Of a stretch of 64,000 nucleotides of DNA, positions 8,753-17,737 are shown piece after piece (positions within the stretch are counted from its first letter, which is position 1; every line of letters begins with the position of its first letter). Under the pieces are notes generated by a model. It searched no databases. It was not told the DNA's origin and saw nothing but the letters and a program-made list of their open reading frames with translations. Both the position numbers and the translations under genes were made by a program. This DNA is from Clostridiales bacterium (GTDB taxonomy: Bacteria; Bacillota; Clostridia; Lachnospirales; Lachnospiraceae), in the NCBI GenBank assembly GCA_015655075.1, contig JAATFT010000055.1:62001-126000 (forward strand). Reading direction: 5' to 3'.

Positions 8753-10807
8753 ATGTCAATAAGAGTCGCAGCTGATATTGGAGGTACATTTACGGATTTT
8801 GTAAGCCTGGATGAAGAAACCGGCAGAATTATTGAAGAAAAAGCACATACCACACCGGCAAATTTTGCGGAGGGTGTTATCTATGCGGTAAAAAAATCCG
8901 GAATCAGTTTAAGTGAAGTAAGTTATTTTGTTCATGGAACGACGGTAGTCATTAATGCGATTACAGAACGCAAGGGAGCGCCAACGGCGCTGATTACAAC
9001 CAAGGGATTCCGGGATGTATTGGAAATCGGACGGGCTAACCGTCCCGATATGTATAATTATTTTTATAAAAAGCCCGTTCCCTATGTTCCGAGAAAATAC
9101 CGGTATGAAGTTGAGGAACGGGTATCCAATCGTGGCGAAATACTGATTCCTTTAAACGAAGAAGAACTTTTGTCAGTGGCGTCTAAAATCAGGGAAAGCG
9201 GTATCAGATCGGTGGCGGTGTGTTTTATTAATTCCTATGCCAATGCCGGGCAGGAGCAGAAGGCCGGCAAAATCTTAGCAGGACAGCTGCCGGATGCGGA
9301 AATTACCATATCCTCCGATTTATTAAAGGTATGGAGGGAATATGAACGGACCAGCACGACGGTTTTGAACGCTTATGTTAAGCCGGCAGCCAGACTTTAT
9401 CTGGATACGTTAAAAGATACGTTAAAAGAAATGGGGCTGAAGGAGGAACCCCATGCAATGCAGAGCAACGGCGGAACGGCTACCTTTGAACGCGCGAAGG
9501 AAGTGCCCATCAGTCTTATTGAATCAGGCCCGGTGGGCGGCGTTATCGGAGGAGCGGCGCTGGGCAAAGTAATAAACGAACCCAATATCATCACCTTTGA
9601 CGTGGGCGGCACTACCGCAAAAACATCCCTGATTTCCAAAGGTCAAGTAAAAATTACCACGGAATATAAACTGGAATGGACGCCCCTTTTTGCGGGTTAC
9701 CCGGTAAAGAGTCCGGTGGTTGATATTATTGAGATAGGAAACGGCGGAGGGTCCGTTGCATGGATTGACGAGGTGGGAGTACTGAAGGTGGGGCCGAAGA
9801 GCGCCGGCGCTGATCCGGGGCCTGCCTGCTATGGAAAAGGAGGCACCCAGGCGACGCTTACGGACGCGAATCTGGTTACGGGGCGAATTGACCCGGATAA
9901 TTTTCTGGGAGGCACCTTTAAAGTGGATACAGAGAAATCCAGGCAGGCGATTAAGCCCATTGCGGATTATTTTAAAATTTCCGTCGAAGAAGCCGCCATG
10001 GGTATTATTAAAACGGCTGCCGGCAACATGCTAAACGCCTTAAAGTTAGTTTCTGTACGGCGGGGCTACGATCCCCAGGACTTTGCCATGCTGGCACAGG
10101 GCGGAAACGGTGCGCTGTTAAGCCCGTATCTGGCCCGCGAATTAAAAGTGAAAAAGTGTATCATTCCCAATCTGCCCGGGACATTCTCTGCCTGGGGCAT
10201 GTTGATGACAGATCTGCGGCAGGATTTTATGCAGACCTGTATCATGCCTTTTGGGAATGCGGATTTGAAAATAGTGAACGACATTTATGGCAGGATGGAA
10301 GAGGAAGCGGTTTCCATCTTTAAAAGACAGAATATTAAGGAAAAGGATATTTTATTTATCCGGACAGCCGAGGTCCGTTACGCAGGGCAGGAACATGCGG
10401 TATCCACGCCTGTGGCGTCCGGTGCTGTTACGAAAGAGAGCATCAAAGAATGCAGAGAACAGTTTGATATGATTCACGAGCAGAAATATACCTTTTCTCT
10501 TCCCGAGGCCGGTGCGGAATTTGTGGGATTTAACCTGACCGCTTACGGCGTGGTATTAAAGCCTGAAATCAAAAAGATCGGAAAAGGCGGTAATTTAGAG
10601 GGGGCCGTGAAAGGAGAAAGAAACGTTATGTATGAAGCATACGGCGGGATTCTTTGTAAGGTATACGACCGCATGAAATTAGGCAGGGGAGACAGAATTA
10701 CAGGACCCGCGATTGTAGAAGAAAGTAAATCCGTCACGGTCCTCTGCCCGGATCAGACACTGGAAGTGGACGCCTATGGAAATTTAATTATTAATACAAA
10801 ATATTAA
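8753..10807 (+). CDS. hyuA: Hydantoinase/oxoprolinase A subunit (N-methylhydantoinase A family), copy 1
   Basis: The 684-residue product belongs to the ATP-dependent hydantoinase, 5-oxoprolinase and acetone carboxylase beta superfamily. The ASKHA-type phosphate motif DIGGTFTD lies at residues 6-13, followed by HGTTVVINAITERKGAPTAL and the second nucleotide motif FDVGGTTAKTSL. With HyuB it couples ATP hydrolysis to ring opening of a cyclic amide or ureide such as hydantoin, N-methylhydantoin or 5-oxoproline. ATG 8753 follows AGAGGAGG. The partner hyuB starts 268 bp downstream, beyond a palindromic repeat, unlike copy 2 where the genes are 4 bp apart. A dedicated importer and a racemase follow, which supports catabolic use. 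Exact substrate is unknown. Confidence 0.88.
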   Translation: MSIRVAADIGGTFTDFVSLDEETGRIIEEKAHTTPANFAEGVIYAVKKSGISLSEVSYFVHGTTVVINAITERKGAPTALITTKGFRDVLEIGRANRPDMYNYFYKKPVPYVPRKYRYEVEERVSNRGEILIPLNEEELLSVASKIRESGIRSVAVCFINSYANAGQEQKAGKILAGQLPDAEITISSDLLKVWREYERTSTTVLNAYVKPAARLYLDTLKDTLKEMGLKEEPHAMQSNGGTATFERAKEVPISLIESGPVGGVIGGAALGKVINEPNIITFDVGGTTAKTSLISKGQVKITTEYKLEWTPLFAGYPVKSPVVDIIEIGNGGGSVAWIDEVGVLKVGPKSAGADPGPACYGKGGTQATLTDANLVTGRIDPDNFLGGTFKVDTEKSRQAIKPIADYFKISVEEAAMGIIKTAAGNMLNALKLVSVRRGYDPQDFAMLAQGGNGALLSPYLARELKVKKCIIPNLPGTFSAWGMLMTDLRQDFMQTCIMPFGNADLKIVNDIYGRMEEEAVSIFKRQNIKEKDILFIRTAEVRYAGQEHAVSTPVASGAVTKESIKECREQFDMIHEQKYTFSLPEAGAEFVGFNLTAYGVVLKPEIKKIGKGGNLEGAVKGERNVMYEAYGGILCKVYDRMKLGRGDRITGPAIVEESKSVTVLCPDQTLEVDAYGNLIINTKY

Positions 10808-10858
10808 ATTGTGAAAATGTGAAGAAAAAACATCTTCACACATTATTCTTAAGATGCC

Positions 10859-11024
10859 CTAGAGCGTGTTTGAAAAATCATTGCGCCGTTCTGAACACCC
10901 CACTTTGCGGTATTCTGCGTCGCAATTTTGGGAACGTAGCACCACTACGCGCCCAAAATCGCTCCTTGCTTCCCACAAAGTGGAGCATCAAGCCCGGCAC
11001 AAGCATTTTTCAAACACACTCTAG
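10859..11024 (+). repeat. 166-bp dispersed palindromic element, copy A
   Basis: Ends CTAGAGCGTGTTTGAAAAAT and ATTTTTCAAACACACTCTAG are inverted with one mismatch. Internal dyads (CACTTTG with CAAAGTG, ATTTTGGG with CCCAAAAT, CGTAG with CTACG) let the whole element fold into one long hairpin. It lies between hyuA and hyuB. It is nearly identical to the copy at 25655 and diverged from that at 38077. The open frame across it is not a gene. Confidence 0.9.
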
Positions 11025-11075
11025 AGCGGCATCATGTTTGGATGCATTTAGGAAGTTTAGACAGGAGGGAAAATC

Positions 11076-12800
11076 ATGGGAAAGACAGATCCTTTTACAA
11101 GAGAAAACATTGCGCAGGGTTTACTGGCGGCGGCGGACGAAATGTTTTACAGCTGGGGAAGAACCAGCCAGAGCACCATTATTTATGAAGTACTGGATTA
11201 TGCCTGCGGTTTGACCGATGCAAACGGTAATTTAATCGGCCAGGCAAATGGGGCCACTATGTTTTTAGGGGCTATTACCTTTTCGGCTAAAGCCATTTTG
11301 AAAAAGTTTGGAAAAGATAAGATTAAACCGGGGGATGTATTTCTTACCAACGACCCGTTTACCGGCGCGGGAACCCATCTCTGCGACGTGGCGGCGGTGC
11401 TCCCCATATTTTATCATAATGAGCTGGTCAGCTTTGCCGTTAACAAAGGCCACTGGAATGAAATCGGAGGAAAGAACCTGGGCAGCTGGTCCACGGATGC
11501 CGAGGAGATTTTTCAGGAGGGCCTTCAGCTTCCGGATATCCGTATTTACGACGGAGGCGTGTTTAACGAATCGGTAAGGGATATTATCGGTGCCAACTGC
11601 CGTACCCCGGATATGACTCTGGGAGACCTTTACGGTCAGACGGCGGCCCTTCGGATTGCACAGGCAAGGGTATTGGAATTATTTGATAAATACGGAAGGG
11701 ATGAAGTTCTGGAAAGCATGGAATTCATCCTGGAAAACGGACGGAAAACGGCACTTCTGGAATTAAGCAAAATGCCCAAAGGGGTATTTGAGGCCGAAGA
11801 TTTATTGGACACGGAAGCAAACGGGGTAAACGACATACCGGTTAAGGTCAAGGTCACAATCACCGATGAAGAGTTTATACTGGATTTTACCGGAACGGGA
11901 AAAGCCGTATTTGCACCCATTAATTGTTCGGTTTACGGTGCACAGTCCGGTGCGCGCATTGCTTATTCGGCATTGCTGTCTCCCCATACGCCTCCCAACG
12001 ACGGTTTTTACAGCCTGTTAAAGGTACTGGTACCGGAAGGCTGTCTGTTTAACGCCAAATCGCCTTATCCGGTATCCTGTGACTGGGAGCCCATCCAGAT
12101 ACTGATTGACGTTGTGATGAAAGCTCTGGCAGAGGCGGTTCCGGAACGTGTTCCCGCAGGACATTTTCTGTCGATTATCGGAACCATTGTAGGAGGCACC
12201 GACGATAAAACCGGAAAGCCTTTTGTCTTATGCGAACCCCAGGCCGGAGGCTGGGGAGCCGGCGACATTAAGGACGGCGAAAGCGGTCTTGTTGCAGTCT
12301 GCGACGGGGAAACCTTTATTGTTCCGGTGGAAGTATGCGAATACCGCTATCCCATCCGGGTGGAACAGTTTGCATTAAATCCCAAAACCGGAGCGGGGCA
12401 GTTTCGCGGAGGACACGGCCTGATTAGGGATTACCGGATTTTAAATTCGAAAGCGGAGGTAACCACGATTGCAAGCCGCCATAAAATTGCGCCATGGGGA
12501 TTTGCAGGAGGGAAGGATGGTTCCATCAATGATGTTCAAATATATAAAAAAAGGAGCGGCGAGATGAAAAGCGCCGCCACCTGGTCCCACGAGCCTTTGG
12601 AGCAGGGTGATTTGATTCGTTTAATCAGCGGAGGGGGAGGCGGATACGGGAATCCGAAGAAACGTCCGGCAGAAAAGGTATTAAAGGACTGGGAAGACGG
12701 CCGGATTACCCTGGAGGAAGCAAAGAAGGAATACGGGATCATTATTGATGAAGCCGCAGGTAAAGTTGATATGGAGAAAACCAAAGCGTTTCGTCCATAA
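11076..12800 (+). CDS. hyuB: Hydantoinase B subunit (N-methylhydantoinase B family), copy 1
   Basis: The 574-residue protein is the catalytic partner of HyuA in ATP-dependent hydantoinases and is related to acetone carboxylase alpha. Family segments include TIIYEVLDYACGLTDANG, GDVFLTNDPFTGAGTHLCDV, the KGHWNEIGG metal-site region, and the glycine-rich GGGGGYGNP near the C-terminus. ATG 11076 follows ACAGGAGG. The repeat upstream may insulate or modulate its expression relative to hyuA. The next gene encodes the substrate-binding protein of an importer, so ring-containing substrate is probably brought in and opened by this operon's products. Confidence 0.88.
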   Translation: MGKTDPFTRENIAQGLLAAADEMFYSWGRTSQSTIIYEVLDYACGLTDANGNLIGQANGATMFLGAITFSAKAILKKFGKDKIKPGDVFLTNDPFTGAGTHLCDVAAVLPIFYHNELVSFAVNKGHWNEIGGKNLGSWSTDAEEIFQEGLQLPDIRIYDGGVFNESVRDIIGANCRTPDMTLGDLYGQTAALRIAQARVLELFDKYGRDEVLESMEFILENGRKTALLELSKMPKGVFEAEDLLDTEANGVNDIPVKVKVTITDEEFILDFTGTGKAVFAPINCSVYGAQSGARIAYSALLSPHTPPNDGFYSLLKVLVPEGCLFNAKSPYPVSCDWEPIQILIDVVMKALAEAVPERVPAGHFLSIIGTIVGGTDDKTGKPFVLCEPQAGGWGAGDIKDGESGLVAVCDGETFIVPVEVCEYRYPIRVEQFALNPKTGAGQFRGGHGLIRDYRILNSKAEVTTIASRHKIAPWGFAGGKDGSINDVQIYKKRSGEMKSAATWSHEPLEQGDLIRLISGGGGGYGNPKKRPAEKVLKDWEDGRITLEEAKKEYGIIIDEAAGKVDMEKTKAFRP

Positions 12801-12850
12801 TTACAAGAAAAGAAAAAAGAGTGCTCAAAATTAGAAAGGAGAATTATATT

Positions 12851-14545
12851 ATGAAAAAACGTATTTTATCAATATTGCTGGCAGTTGTAATGCTATGCCT
12901 TACGGTTACCGGATGCTCCGGTTCAAAATCAGGCTCGGGAGAGAATACGGCCGGTGGGGATTCAAGTAATGCAGACACGGCAGGAGGAGATACAACGGGA
13001 AAAGACGCGGCAGACGGAGAAAAAATCCTGCGTATCTCACAATCTTCAGGCGGCGAAATTGATCCGGGTGTTATAACCGATTTTACATCCTGCATGGCGG
13101 TTGTAAACCTGTATGATTCTTTGGTTTATCCGGATATGGATAATAACGCGGCGGCATCGGCTGCAAAGGAATGGAGTGTTTCGGATAACGGACTGGAATG
13201 GACCTTTGTATTAAATGAGGGCATCAAATTCCATGACGGTTCCGAATTGCAGGCAAGTGACGTTGTATTCAGCGCCGACCGTCTCATGACAATAGGAGAA
13301 GGTTTTGCTTATCTGTTTAAAGATTATCTGGAAAAAGCGGAGGCTGTGGATACCTATACGGTAAAATTTACTTTAAAACAGTCCTTTGCACCTTTTCTTT
13401 CCATACTTCCCAGACTGTATATTTTAAATGAGGATGTTGTTATGGAAAACCTGGCGGACGGTTCCTACGGTGATTTCGGAGATTACGGCAAAGCATACCT
13501 GGCTGAAAATGATGCAGGAAGCGGTGCATATGCCTTAAAGGAAATGAAGGTTCAGGACAGGATTGTAATGGAGAAATTTGATGATTATTTTGCAGAATGG
13601 GAAGAAAATGCCCCTGAAACCGTGGAAATTATTATGAATACGGAAGCAGCTACCATCCGTACCATGATGGAAAACGGGGAACTGGAAATCAGCGACCAGT
13701 GGCAGACCGATGAAGCTTATTCTGCATTGGATCAAATTGAGGGAATTGACCTTGGAAACTTTTCCAACGGACAGGTATTCTATTTAATGCTAAATACCAA
13801 GAAGGCACCCACGGATGATATACATATCAGACGTGCTCTGGCTTATCTGATTGATTATGCCCAGGTGTGCGATACCTTATTCCCCGGATATATCAAGGCG
13901 GGCTCTGTTGTTCCGGCGGGAGTTGTGGGATATACGGATACATACAATGAATATGATTTTAATCTGGATAAAGCAAAGGAAGAACTGAGTCAGTCCGCAT
14001 ATGCCGATTCCCTGGATTCCGTCACTTTGGACCTGGCATGGATAGCGGATGTCCCGGACGAAGAAAAACTGGCATTGCTGATTCAGGCAACGGCACAGCA
14101 GATCGGGCTTAATGTAAATGTAGTAAAAGTTCCCTGGGCAACCCATGTGGATAATGTGGCACAAATTGATTCCACACCCAATGCCGTAACCTGCTTTGTA
14201 TCCAGCGATTACAGTGAAGCGGGCGCCATGCTGTACCAGAGGTTCCACTCAGATACCGCAGGTACCTGGCAGCAGACGGAGTGGCTGCAGGATACCGCCC
14301 TTGATACAAAAATCAAACAGTCACTGACAACTACCGACGAAAATGAACGTATTGCGCTTTATGGAGAACTTCAGAAGGAAGCCCTGGAAAACTGCTGGGG
14401 CATTGCAGTAGCGGAACAGGCGGAAAAGCATGCTTATTATGATTATGTGGAATTCCCCGCCATGGAACGGGCGGCGGAAGGCAAATCCGTATCCACGGCC
14501 ATGGGTTATAATTTCCTGTTCCGTACCTTTAAGATAAATAAATAA
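12851..14545 (+). CDS. Extracellular solute-binding lipoprotein, family 5 (Dpp/Opp type)
   Basis: The 564-residue protein begins with a lipoprotein signal peptide ending VTGCSG (Cys22), followed by a low-complexity Gly/Ser/Asp linker to about residue 55, then a family 5 binding domain (KEWSVSDNGLEWTFVLNEGI and GIKFHDGSELQASDVVFS are typical). It should be anchored outside the membrane and deliver peptides or peptide-like ligands to the permeases that follow. ATG 12851 has AGAAAGGAG upstream. Given the flanking hydantoinases and racemase, a hydantoin, N-carbamoyl or cyclic peptide-like ligand is a reasonable inference. A large hairpin separates it from the permeases, consistent with higher expression of the binding protein. 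Confidence 0.9.
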   Translation: MKKRILSILLAVVMLCLTVTGCSGSKSGSGENTAGGDSSNADTAGGDTTGKDAADGEKILRISQSSGGEIDPGVITDFTSCMAVVNLYDSLVYPDMDNNAAASAAKEWSVSDNGLEWTFVLNEGIKFHDGSELQASDVVFSADRLMTIGEGFAYLFKDYLEKAEAVDTYTVKFTLKQSFAPFLSILPRLYILNEDVVMENLADGSYGDFGDYGKAYLAENDAGSGAYALKEMKVQDRIVMEKFDDYFAEWEENAPETVEIIMNTEAATIRTMMENGELEISDQWQTDEAYSALDQIEGIDLGNFSNGQVFYLMLNTKKAPTDDIHIRRALAYLIDYAQVCDTLFPGYIKAGSVVPAGVVGYTDTYNEYDFNLDKAKEELSQSAYADSLDSVTLDLAWIADVPDEEKLALLIQATAQQIGLNVNVVKVPWATHVDNVAQIDSTPNAVTCFVSSDYSEAGAMLYQRFHSDTAGTWQQTEWLQDTALDTKIKQSLTTTDENERIALYGELQKEALENCWGIAVAEQAEKHAYYDYVEFPAMERAAEGKSVSTAMGYNFLFRTFKINK

Positions 14546-14584
14546 AGCAGGCGGCATAAAGCAGACAGGACCGAATCGTTACGA

Positions 14585-14628
14585 ATTCGGGAAGTATCCG
14601 GGAAAATATTCCCGTATGCTTTCCGAAT
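14585..14628 (+). promoter_or_regulatory. Intercistronic stem-loop after the binding-protein gene
   Basis: ATTCGGGAAGTAT and the following CCGGGAA pair with TTCCCG and ATGCTTTCCGAAT around AATA. No T-tract follows, so an mRNA-stabilising or partial-termination role is inferred. Confidence 0.55.
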
Positions 14629-14691
14629 TATATCAGTTGATTCCATCGTTTTACAGGAAGCTTTAAAAGGAAAGAAAAAGAGGAATGAACC

Positions 14692-15714
14692 ATGAATTTT
14701 AAAAGATTTATTTTACACAGATTATTATTATCTATTATTGTTATCTTTGGTCTTTCCATCGTTATATTTTGTATTGCCCGGATTATTCCCGGAGACCCGG
14801 CCCGTATGGCACTTGGGGCAACTGCAACCGATTATGCCCTGGAAAATTTCCGGGAGGAAAACCATCTTAACGAAGTATTGCCGGTTCAGTATGTATACTG
14901 GATAGGCGGCGTCTTAAGAGGTGATTTTGGCATTTCAACCATGACCAGCCGGCCTGTTTCAGGTGATATAATGGAATTTTTACCGGCTACGCTGGAAGTT
15001 GTGGTGCTGGCGGCACTTTTCCTGGTCGTCGGTTCCATATTTTTAGGTACACTTGCCGCCAAGCACAGGGATTCCGTACTGGACGGGCTGATCCGTGTAT
15101 TTTCCTATGCGGGTGTCGCCATGCCGGGATTTGTACTGGCCATACTTTTAATGCTGCTTTTTGGCTATGTCTGGCCGGTTATTCCGGTTCTGGGCCGTTT
15201 AAGCCATGGCATTACGTCGCCGCCCTCCATAACGGGCATGTATACCGTTGACAGTCTCCTGTCAGGTGATTTTAAAACCTTTTGGAATGCTTTTTTACAT
15301 ACCCTGGTACCTGCGCTTGCCCTGTGTGCCGGCGGCATGTTTCAGGAGGCCCGTCTGGTGCGCAACGCCATGACGGAAAATATGGGCAGGGATTATCTGG
15401 CGGCAATGAAAGGCTATGGTGTTCCAAACCGTTTGATTATGAACAAATATCTGCTGAAACCCTCGTTGATTCCGGCTGTTTCCTGCATGGGAATGGACAT
15501 TGCCTCCCTGATGAGCAATGCGTTCCTGATTGAGGTTATCTTTGGATGGCCGGGAATTTCCAAATATGGTATGAACGGCATGCTGGCCAAGGATTTAAAT
15601 GCCATTTCCGGCGTTATCATGGTTTTCGGTATCCTGTTTGTGGGGATCAATATTCTTGTGGACATAATTGTTGCATATCTGGATCCTAGAATACGGTTGG
15701 GAGGCGGAAAATAA
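14692..15714 (+). CDS. ABC transporter permease (DppB type)
   Basis: This 340-residue inner-membrane permease has about six membrane segments and the N-terminal DppB/OppB pattern (IVIFCIARIIPGDPARMALG). The coupling-helix (EAA-like) region is near residues 215-260, around RLVRNAMTENMGRDYLAAMK, and the C-terminus YLDPRIRLGG is characteristic. It forms the translocation channel with the next gene product. Its stop codon overlaps the start of the next gene by one base, indicating translational coupling. The nearest ribosome site is AAAGGAAAG upstream of ATG 14692. Confidence 0.92.
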   Translation: MNFKRFILHRLLLSIIVIFGLSIVIFCIARIIPGDPARMALGATATDYALENFREENHLNEVLPVQYVYWIGGVLRGDFGISTMTSRPVSGDIMEFLPATLEVVVLAALFLVVGSIFLGTLAAKHRDSVLDGLIRVFSYAGVAMPGFVLAILLMLLFGYVWPVIPVLGRLSHGITSPPSITGMYTVDSLLSGDFKTFWNAFLHTLVPALALCAGGMFQEARLVRNAMTENMGRDYLAAMKGYGVPNRLIMNKYLLKPSLIPAVSCMGMDIASLMSNAFLIEVIFGWPGISKYGMNGMLAKDLNAISGVIMVFGILFVGINILVDIIVAYLDPRIRLGGGK

Positions 15715-16667
15715 TGAATAGAAGGAAAGAGGCGGAAATTAAGAAAGCCCTGGCATACGAGGCAAAGAGAAAAGAAGAAAGACCTGTAACAAGTGAAAAA
15801 GAAAAACAAATTGAGAACATGAAAAAGGCCTGGCACAAATTTTCCAGGAACAAATTATCCGTTGTGGGGTTGATTATAGTCTGTTTGATTGTGTTAGGGG
15901 CGGTTTTTGCCGGATATATTACCCCGTATCCGGAACATGCGTCGGCATACGTTGATTTTGCAAATTCCAGCAAAGCGCCTTCTTCCCGGTTTCTTTTGGG
16001 TACGGACAATATGGGGAGGGATATTCTGACCCGTATTGTATTTTCCTTCCGGGGAGCTTTGTACATGGCTGTTATCGTATTGCTGATAGCCGTCCCCAGC
16101 GGTGTGTTTCTGGGCATCCTGGCAGGTTATTTAAAGGGGTCCGTCTTAGATACTATTGTTATGCGTATCACGGACGTGTTTCTTTCCGTTCCGGCACTTC
16201 TTCTGGCACTGGCCGTAGCTTCCGTATTAAAGCCCAATCTGACCAATGCCATGATAGCGGTAACCGTTATGTGGTGGCCCTGGTACACCCGCCTTGTATA
16301 TGGGATGGCTACCTCCTACCGGAACGAAAATTTTGTTATTTCCGCGGATTTAATCGGAGCTGGTAAATTTCATATTATTTTCAGGGAAATCCTTCCCAAC
16401 TGCCTGTCGGCTATTTTTACCAAAATGGCTCTGGATGTGGGCTGGGTAATTCTAATCGGTGCAACCTTAAGCTACGTGGGGCTGGGTGAACAGCCTCCCA
16501 CACCCTCTCTTGGACAGATGGTATCGGACGGTTCCCGTTATATGCCCGATGCATGGTGGATGACCGTATTCCCTTCCATTGCAATTATAATTATCATCCT
16601 GGGATTTAACTTCATGGGTGACGGCATTGGTGATATGTTGTCGAAAGGGGATGGAAAAGATGAATAA
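15714..16667 (+). CDS. ABC transporter permease (DppC type)
   Basis: The 317-residue protein has a charged cytoplasmic N-terminus (about 1-40), a first membrane helix, and the DppC hallmark LGTDNMGRDILTRIVF. The coupling helix lies around ISADLIGAGKFHIIFREILPN, and SYVGLGEQPPTPSLGQM is the conserved C-terminal loop. It pairs with the DppB-type subunit. Start ATG 15714 overlaps the previous stop, and its own 3' end overlaps the following ATPase gene, so the operon is tightly packed. Confidence 0.92.
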   Translation: MNRRKEAEIKKALAYEAKRKEERPVTSEKEKQIENMKKAWHKFSRNKLSVVGLIIVCLIVLGAVFAGYITPYPEHASAYVDFANSSKAPSSRFLLGTDNMGRDILTRIVFSFRGALYMAVIVLLIAVPSGVFLGILAGYLKGSVLDTIVMRITDVFLSVPALLLALAVASVLKPNLTNAMIAVTVMWWPWYTRLVYGMATSYRNENFVISADLIGAGKFHIIFREILPNCLSAIFTKMALDVGWVILIGATLSYVGLGEQPPTPSLGQMVSDGSRYMPDAWWMTVFPSIAIIIIILGFNFMGDGIGDMLSKGDGKDE

Positions 16668-17649
16668 AATTGCAACAGCAGAAGAAACCATATTGGAAAT
16701 AAAGGATTTAAAGCTCTGGTACAAAGTATACAAGGGATATTCCAAAGTGTTGGACGGTGTGAATTTAACAGTCCGTAAGGGAGAAAAAGTAGGAATTGTC
16801 GGGGAAGCCGGATGCGGAAAAACAACTACGGTAAAGTCAATTTTAGGGATTATCCCTGAGAAACAATATCTCATACCGGGAGGAGAAATATTCTATAAAG
16901 GAAAAGATGTCCTGACAATGTCGGAAAAACAGATAAATGAAATACGTAGCGGCGAGATTTCCATGATTTACCAGGAACCCTCCGCCGCACTGAATCCCGT
17001 TTTTACCATTGGGCAGCAGATGATGGACGTTGTCCGGTTTTCCGCACAGGGAAAGGGAAAAGATAAAAAAGAGCGGAAAAAAATGGTGCTCCAGGCTATA
17101 CAGGATGTATTCATTCCCGATCCGGAGCGTATTTTCCATTTTTACCCCAATCAGCTGTCCGGAGGTATGAAGCAGCGCATCTGTATCGCCATGGCGATTA
17201 TGACCCAAAGGGATCTGATGATTGCGGACGAACCGGGTACGGCTCTGGATGTTACCATTCAGGATCAGGTTCATAAAACCCTGAATTCCCTGGTCGAAAA
17301 GAGAAATATGTCCCTGATTATGATTACCCATTCCCTGGGAGTCGCCAGGGAACTGACAGACAGTATCAACGTTATGTATGCCGGAAACGTAGTGGAGTCG
17401 GCAATAACTTCCGAAGTGTTTAAGCACACGCTGCACCCCTACACGAAAGGCTTGATGGAGGCGGTTCCAAGATTGGCGGGGGGCGGCATTCAGTCAGGTA
17501 TCTATGGCTCCATTCCGGATTATTTATATCCGCCAAGGGGATGCCGTTTTGCTCCCAGATGCCCCAGGGCCACAAAAGAATGCACGGAGAAAAAACCGGA
17601 GCTCATTGATGTAGGAGACAGACATAAAGCAGCCTGTTTTCATATATAG
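16660..17649 (+). CDS. ABC transporter ATP-binding protein (DppD type)
   Basis: The 329-residue ATPase has Walker A GEAGCGKTTT (Ala replaces the more usual Ser of GESGCGK), signature LSGGMKQR, Walker B LMIADEPGTALD and the switch histidine in ITHSLG. The C-terminal oligopeptide-transporter extension holds the Cys-rich CRFAPRCPRATKEC motif, usually binding an iron-sulfur cluster. ATG 16660 overlaps the permease gene and follows AAAGGGG; an ATG at 16651 would be too close to that site. The P-loop alanine and GTALD (rather than STALD) are mild departures, but the enzyme appears competent. Confidence 0.92.
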   Translation: MNKIATAEETILEIKDLKLWYKVYKGYSKVLDGVNLTVRKGEKVGIVGEAGCGKTTTVKSILGIIPEKQYLIPGGEIFYKGKDVLTMSEKQINEIRSGEISMIYQEPSAALNPVFTIGQQMMDVVRFSAQGKGKDKKERKKMVLQAIQDVFIPDPERIFHFYPNQLSGGMKQRICIAMAIMTQRDLMIADEPGTALDVTIQDQVHKTLNSLVEKRNMSLIMITHSLGVARELTDSINVMYAGNVVESAITSEVFKHTLHPYTKGLMEAVPRLAGGGIQSGIYGSIPDYLYPPRGCRFAPRCPRATKECTEKKPELIDVGDRHKAACFHI

Positions 17650-17658
17650 GAAGCGGTA

Positions 17659-17685
17659 AGCTGAAAAAGCAAAGTTTTTTCAGCT
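17659..17685 (+). promoter_or_regulatory. Stem-loop between the two ATPase genes
   Basis: AGCTGAAAAA pairs with TTTTTTCAGCT across a GCAAAG loop. The string CAAAGTTTTTTCAG recurs at 33545 in the second importer operon. Confidence 0.45.
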
Positions 17686-17737
17686 GCGCAGCAATTCCCA
17701 AGGTGAACTATTGAACATGCGCGGGATGGAGGTTAAA

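Noticed and set aside
10819-11214. 131-codon open frame across repeat copy A
   Set aside because: It lies over the palindromic repeat and the start of hyuB in another frame; the same type of frame in copy C (38084-38308) is also an artefact of the repeat.
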